Shown one piece after another: positions 58,785 to 64,000 of a stretch of 64,000 bases of DNA (its first letter is position 1; every line of letters begins with the position of its first letter). This DNA comes from Boswellia sacra (lineage: Eukaryota; Streptophyta; Magnoliopsida; Sapindales; Burseraceae), in contig SNVD02012185.1 of NCBI GenBank assembly GCA_013180625.2, positions 1 through 64,000 on the forward strand, read 5' to 3'. Under the pieces are notes generated by a model. The model was not told the origin of the DNA. It saw only the letters and a program-made list of their open reading frames with translations, and did no database searches. A program made the position numbers and the translations under genes.

Positions 58785-58796
58785 TGGTATCAGAGC
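58785..58796 (+). promoter_or_regulatory. Primer binding site of copia element B
   Basis: TGGTATCAGAGC begins two bases after the LTR end. It matches the complement of plant initiator methionine tRNA. Confidence 0.93.
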
Positions 58797-58835
58797 AAGG
58801 TTGCTCATTTTTTAAATCTTAATCGATTTTGAGCT

Positions 58836-60250
58836 ATGGCAACTTTTAATTCAACTTCATATGTTGAGGGACTTTCTATCTCTAGACCTCCATTTTTTAA
58901 TGGAAGTGATTACTCTTATTGGAAAACTAGAATGAGTATTTTCTTGAAATCTTTTGATTATGATTTGTGGTCTATTGTTTTGGAAGGACCTTTTGTTCCT
59001 ACCAAAATTAAAAATGGGGAATGCATGCTTAAAGAACCTAAAGAGTTTAGTGAAGATGATAAAAAGAAATTGAGTTTGAATGCTAAAGCTATGAATGTGT
59101 TGTATTGTGCTCTAGATAGAAATGAGTTTAATACAATATCTACTTGTTCTACGGCACAAGAAATATGGCACATACTTGAAGTAACTCATGAAGGAACTAG
59201 TCAAGCTAAAGAATCTAAAATTAGTATGCTAGTTCATAGTTATGAGCTTTTTAAGATGAAATCGAATGAATCAATTTCTGAAATGTTTACTAGATTTACG
59301 AATATTGTCAATGGTTTGAAATCTCTTGGTAAATCTTATTCTAATGTTGAAATGGTGAGAAAGATTCTTAGGTGTCTACCAAAATCTTGGGAGCCAAAGG
59401 TGACGGCAATTCAAGAAGCAAAGGACCTTACCGAACTACCATTAGAAGAACTTATGGGTTCTCTCATGACTCATGAAATCACCTTGAAGGAGAATGAAGA
59501 GGAAGATTGCAAAGTGGCAAACATGTGCTTCATGGCTTTAAGAGAAAATGAGATAAGTATTCTAAACTATGATCCTAAACTTTCATATGATGAATTACTT
59601 GAAGCATTTCAAAATTTACATGTGCAAGTTGATAAACAAAATTCAAAAATCAATGCTTTCAAAAAGAAGTCAAAAATCATGTTATCTCAATTAGAAGAGT
59701 TGGTGGAAATAAATGAAGCTTTAGAAAATAAAAATGAAATTTTAAAGCAAAAAGATTTTGAAAGTTTGGAAAGTCAAATACATTTATTAAAAACTGAATT
59801 CTATGTTGATAAATTGGATTTTAAAACAAAAGGATTTTGATAAATTGGAGAAAGAAAATATTATTTTGAAAAAGGAAAATAATTACTTAAGAAATATTGT
59901 TGATAGTTTTACAAAAAGCACAAAAAATTTGAATTCTATGTTACAAAATCAAAGGTGTGTTTTTGATAAAAGAGGTTTAGGATATAAAACTCATAAAAAT
60001 CAAAAGTATTTTAAAAATTATTTTTCATGCATCTTCTAGGAATAATCCTAATCATTCATGTACTTATTGTGGAAGAAAAGGACACAAAGTGCATTCTTGC
60101 TATATTAAGAGAAATCCTAATTTGAAACAAATATGGGTTCCAAAAAGTACCATAACTAACCCCCAAGGACCCAAGAACTTTTGGGTACCAAAAAGTTACT
60201 CCTTGAATGTTGATTGTAGAGACAAAGGAGTGGCAAACACAAGTGGTACT
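58836..60250 (+). pseudogene. Copia element B gag
   Basis: A long frame from ATG 58836 to 59840 (334 codons) carries the gag pattern (FNGSDYSYWKTRMSIFLKS, AQEIWHILEVTHEGTSQAKE, LRCLPKSWEPKVTAI) and a Lys/Glu-rich coiled-coil segment (about residues 255-325). A shift near 59820 moves the frame, and a second shift near 60020 leads to the zinc knuckle CTYCGRKGHKVHSC (about 60060-60101) and IWVPKS. Gag would form the particle; here it is broken. Confidence 0.9.
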
Positions 60251-63200
60251 TAGATAGTGGATGCTCAAGGCATATGACCGGAGATGCCTCCAAGTTCTCA
60301 AGATTAATCATGAAGAAAGGAGGATATGTGACCTTCGGTGATAATGCCAAAGGAAGGGTAATCGGACATGGTGATATTGGTAACCCTTCTTCACCTATTA
60401 TTAAAGATGTTTTGCTTGTTCATGGTTTAAAACATGATTTGATTAGCATTAGTCAATTGTGTGATAAGGGATATTTTGTTGCTTTTGAGCCTAATAGATG
60501 TGTGATTAAGGATGTTAGTAACAATAAGACATTATTTGTTGGTAATAGATGTGGTAATATTTATACAATTGATATTGATGTTAATGATCATGTAGAAAAT
60601 TGTTTCATTGTTAATCATGATGCTTGGTTATGGCATAGAAGGTTAGGTCATGCTAGCATGGACACAATTTCAAAAATTTCTAAAAATGATTTAGTTGATG
60701 GTCTTCCAAAAATAAAATTTGAAAAGGATAAGATTTGTGATGCTTGTCAATTTGGAAAACAAGTGAGAACTTCTTTTAAACAAAAGAAATTTATTTCAAC
60801 AAATAAACCTCTACAATTACTTCATTTGGATTTATTTGGACCATCAAGAACTCAAAGTCCTTGGTGGAAAGTATTATGTTTTTGTTATTGTGGATGATTA
60901 TTCAAGATTCACTTGGGTGTTATTCTTGAAAACTAAAAATGAGGCCATACAAGCTTTTTCAAAATTTACAAAAAGAGTCCAAAATCAAAAAGGGCATTCT
61001 ATTGTATCCATTAGAAGTGATCATGGTGGTGAAGTAGACAATGTCGCGTTTGAAAATCTTTGTGGTGAAAATGGTTTTGAACATAATTTTTCCGCACCTA
61101 GAACTCCACAACAAAATGGTGTTGTTGAGAGGAAAAATAGGACTATCCAAGAAATGGCTAGGACCATGTTACTTGAAAATAATTTGCCAAAATATTTTTA
61201 GGGCCGAAGCCGTTAATACCGCATGCTTTATAATCAATAGAGTCCATATTAGAGCTTTAATAAAGAAAACTCCTTATGAACTTTGGAAAGAAGAAAACCC
61301 AACATTGGATTTTTTAAAGTTTTTGGATGTAAATGTTTTATTTTAAACACTAAGGATAACCTTGGAAAATTTGATGCAAAAGCCGATGTTGGAATTTTTG
61401 TGGGCTACTCCAACCATAGTAAAAGCATATAGAGTTTTTAATAAAAAGACTCTTACTATTGAAGAATCTATGCATGTTGAATTTGATGAAACTAATGTAA
61501 TTTCTTCAAAGAATTTAGATGATGATATTGTTGAAGTAGAAAGGCAAATCAAGGAATCAAGGCTTGATGAAAAGAGTCAAGATGATTTACAACTTCAACA
61601 AGAAAAGCTTGAGAAAGTAAATGATTCTTCCTAAGAATTACCAAAGGAATTGAGGTATGCAAAAGCTCACCCTAAAGATCTTATTATTGGTGACCATCAA
61701 AAGGTATGAGAACTAAATCTTCTTTTAGAAACTTTTGTAATCATTTTGTATTTGTCTCTCAATTTGAACCAAAATCTTTTAAAGAAGCCAAAAATGAGGA
61801 AAATTGGATTTTGCTATGCAAGAAGAATTGAACCAATTTGAGAGAAATCAAGTTTGAGATTAGTCCCTAGACCCAAAAATCATTCTATTATAGGCAATAA
61901 ATGGATTTTTAGAAATAAAGTAGATAAAAATGGCACCATTATTAAAAACAAAGCTAGACTTGTTGCTCAAGGATACAATCAAGAAGAAGGTATTGATTAT
62001 GAGGAAACCTTTGCACTGGTCGCTAGATTAGAATCAATTAGAATATTGTGTGCATTTGCATGTTATAAAAATTTTACATTATATCAAATAGATATCAAAA
62101 GTGCATTTTTAAATGGTTACATTATGGAGGAAGTATATGTAGATCCCAACTCTTGGTTTTCAAATCATTGATTTTGCAACCATTTTTTTCAAACTCAAAA
62201 AGGCACTTTAATGGCTTGAAACCAAGCACCAAGAGCATGGTATGATAGATTGAGCAAATTTCTCATTGATAATGGTTTCGAAATGAAAAAAGTTATACTA
62301 CTCTTTTTGTTAAAACAAAAAATGATGATTTATTAATTGTTCAAATCTATGTTGATGATATTATATTTGGTGCTACTAATGTCTCTATGTGTGAGGAATT
62401 TTCTAAGTGCATGCAACCAGAATTTGAAATGAGCTTAATGGGAGAATTAAATTTCTTCCTTTTGGAACTTCAAATTCAAGCAATCGATGGATTGATCTTC
62501 ATAAATCAATCTAATACACAAGAGATCTTCTCAGAAGTTTGGCATGGATAATTCAAGAACATATAACACACTTATGGTACATTAACCAAGCTTGACAAAG
62601 ATGAGAAAGGAAAAGATGTTGAGGTAAAAAATATCGAGGTATGATTGACTCTCTTTTGTATTTAATTGCTAGTAGACCCGATATTATGTTTAGTGTGTGT
62701 ATGTGTGCTAGATTTCAATCTTGTCCAAAGGAATCTCACCTTAATGCTGTAAAGAGGATATTTAGATATCTTCTTGGTTAACCCATAACTCTAAGGTCTT
62801 TGGTATCCTAAAGTGTGATAGATTTTGATCTAATTAGTTATTCTAATGTGGACTTTGCTGGAAGTCTTCTTGATAGAAAGAGCACTAGTGGCTCTTGCCA
62901 TTTTCTAGGACATGCATTAGTATCATGGTTTAGTAGAAAACAAAATTCTATTGCATTATCAACCGCGGAAGCCGAGTATATTGCAGTAGGAAGTTGTTGT
63001 GCACAAGCTGTTTGGATGAAACAAATTTTAAAAGATTATGGTGTGGTATTTGATCACATTCCCATCAAATGTGATAATACAAGTGCCATTAACATTTCAA
63101 AAAATCCCATACAACACTCTAGGACTAAGCATATAGAGATTAGACATCATTTTATTAGAGATCATGTGCAAAAAGGTAATATTTCTTTTGAATTTGTTCC

Positions 63201-63297
63201 CACCGAAAAACAATTAGCTGATATATTTACTAAACCCCTTAGTCAAGATAGATTTTGCATAATTAGAAGAGAATTAGGCATGTTGGATATATCTTAA
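60242..63297 (+). pseudogene. Copia element B pol: protease, integrase, RT, RNase H
   Basis: Protease starts KWYLDSGCSRHMTGD (about 60244). GAG-pre-integrase (LWHRRLGHASMDT) and the zinc cysteines follow. Integrase has HLDLFGP, IRSDHGGEVDN and NGVVERKNRT (the D, D, E residues), with shifts near 60857 and 61195. RT runs from about 61850 ([33 protein letters not shown]), shifts near 62150, and keeps YVDDIIFGATN (about 62347-62379). RNase H is intact in 62815-63297 (DRKSTSGSCHFLGHALVSW, ALSTAEAEYIAVG, CDNTSAINISKNP). Stops and shifts throughout prevent a single polyprotein. Confidence 0.92.
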
Positions 63298-63537
63298 TTT
63301 TTCTTTTATTTGATAATCTTTGAATGGTACCATATGTTAAGGGGGAGAATATATTTAGGGGGAGTAATTAATTTGATTACATCTTTTTGATGATAACAAA
63401 AGGGGGAGAAATGGTTGGATTGCTTGTATTTATAACAATTGCTCTCTTTTTGTTTATTCTTGATTTCATTTTCATTCTTGATTTTAGATATTATTTTAAA
63501 GCAATCAATGGTTTGTCATCATCAAAAAGGGGGAGAT
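63298..63537 (+). promoter_or_regulatory. Repeated purine tracts before the 3' LTR of copia element B
   Basis: AAGGGGGAGAATAT (63339), TAGGGGGAGTAATT (63357), AAAAGGGGGAGAAATGG (about 63399) and AAAAAGGGGGAGAT (about 63524-63537) recur within 200 bases. The last abuts the LTR. This fits the Sirevirus group. Confidence 0.8.
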
Positions 63538-64000
63538 TGTTAGCCCTAAGGCTATATGATAATTTTGATGATAACAATACACATTGATTCATTGAGATTT
63601 ACTAATATATTTATTTATGTGCAAGAATAAGATTCATTGAAATAATTATAAAATCAAGAAGAGGCTTATTAAAATGAAGTGTTGAAGCTAAGGAGAAGAC
63701 TACATGTTAAAGGCACCAAAGTTTAAGAACAAGGTTTGATTCAAGGAATGTGACACATGAGTAATGTTTAATCAATTGATCATATATTTCTCTACAATGT
63801 CCAAATAACGTGATTCTTAAGCCTTTGGAAAGCTTACTCAATTTATAACATTTCATATGTTTTAAAGAAATTCAAATTTCAAGTGTAAGGTTATCCAAAT
63901 CATCATGCAAGTTAGACGACAAATGGAAGCAGCTGACTAAGCACCGAAATACTCTTTTGACATATCTTGAGCTAGAAAAATCAAAATGACTTGATTCTTG
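63538..64000 (+). repeat. 3' LTR of copia element B, cut by the window end
   Basis: It matches 57133-57600 closely from TGTTAGCCCTAAGGC onward, with a few substitutions and short indels. Confidence 0.93.

Larger units (their letters stand above)
57133..64000 (+). mobile_element. Copia element B (Sirevirus-type), runs past the window end
   Basis: The element has a 5' LTR (57133-58782), PBS (58785-58796), gag, protease, integrase, RT, RNase H, repeated purine tracts and the start of the 3' LTR (63538). It has no env-position frame: only 240 bases separate RNase H from the 3' LTR. Several frameshifts disable gag-pol, though the RT catalytic YVDD and RNase H are kept. The left flank GATTA (57128-57132) is the candidate target duplication; its partner lies outside the window. 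Confidence 0.9.

Overview
The window comes from the nuclear genome of a flowering plant, probably a dicot. It is AT-rich, has spliceosomal introns, Ty1/copia and Ty3/gypsy LTR retrotransposons, a CACTA DNA transposon and plant-only gene families (LOG cytokinin-activating enzyme, plant mobile domain, KIN-12 kinesin). I found no intact host gene. Nearly everything recognisable is a transposable element, a gene fragment carried by one, or a gene broken by one. The species cannot be named from the sequence.

Layout. 1-3434: pieces of an Athila-like gypsy family, one in + orientation and one inverted. 3455-13862: a further + copy with two LTRs, a truncated pol (RNase H and integrase) and unusual cargo between pol and the 3' LTR: a 184-residue basic, cysteine-rich reading frame, a short array of hairpin-forming repeats, and an intronless LOG coding sequence. 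Most of this cargo is duplicated in tandem. 13865-14355: an antisense copia integrase fragment. 14461-15720: small DNA-transposon and SINE-like remnants. 15721-23020: non-coding DNA with no recognisable gene. 23021-26445: two LTRs of different gypsy families.

26996-35250 is a degenerate plant-mobile-domain (PMD) gene split by two insertions: an antisense gypsy LTR (about 27226-28628) and a 4.74 kb CACTA element (29891-34633, 3-bp target duplication AGT). The CACTA element carries a kinesin-12 motor-domain gene fragment with its introns. 35585-45710 is a whole but dead copia element of Sirevirus type (target duplication GGGTA) with an env-position reading frame. 45716-49724 is an antisense Tat-like gypsy remnant with its LTR. 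50140-51430 is another gypsy LTR, followed by five different minisatellite arrays (51430-53930) and one more LTR (from 54276). 56500-57132 is the start of a second PMD gene, cut by a second Sirevirus-type copia element (57133 to beyond the window end).

The most unusual system is the Athila-like element at 3455-13862. It couples a captured cytokinin-activation gene with a reading frame whose layout resembles viral zinc-finger nucleic-acid-binding proteins. The two LOG copies differ mainly at synonymous sites, which hints that the captured gene was under selection before both copies broke.
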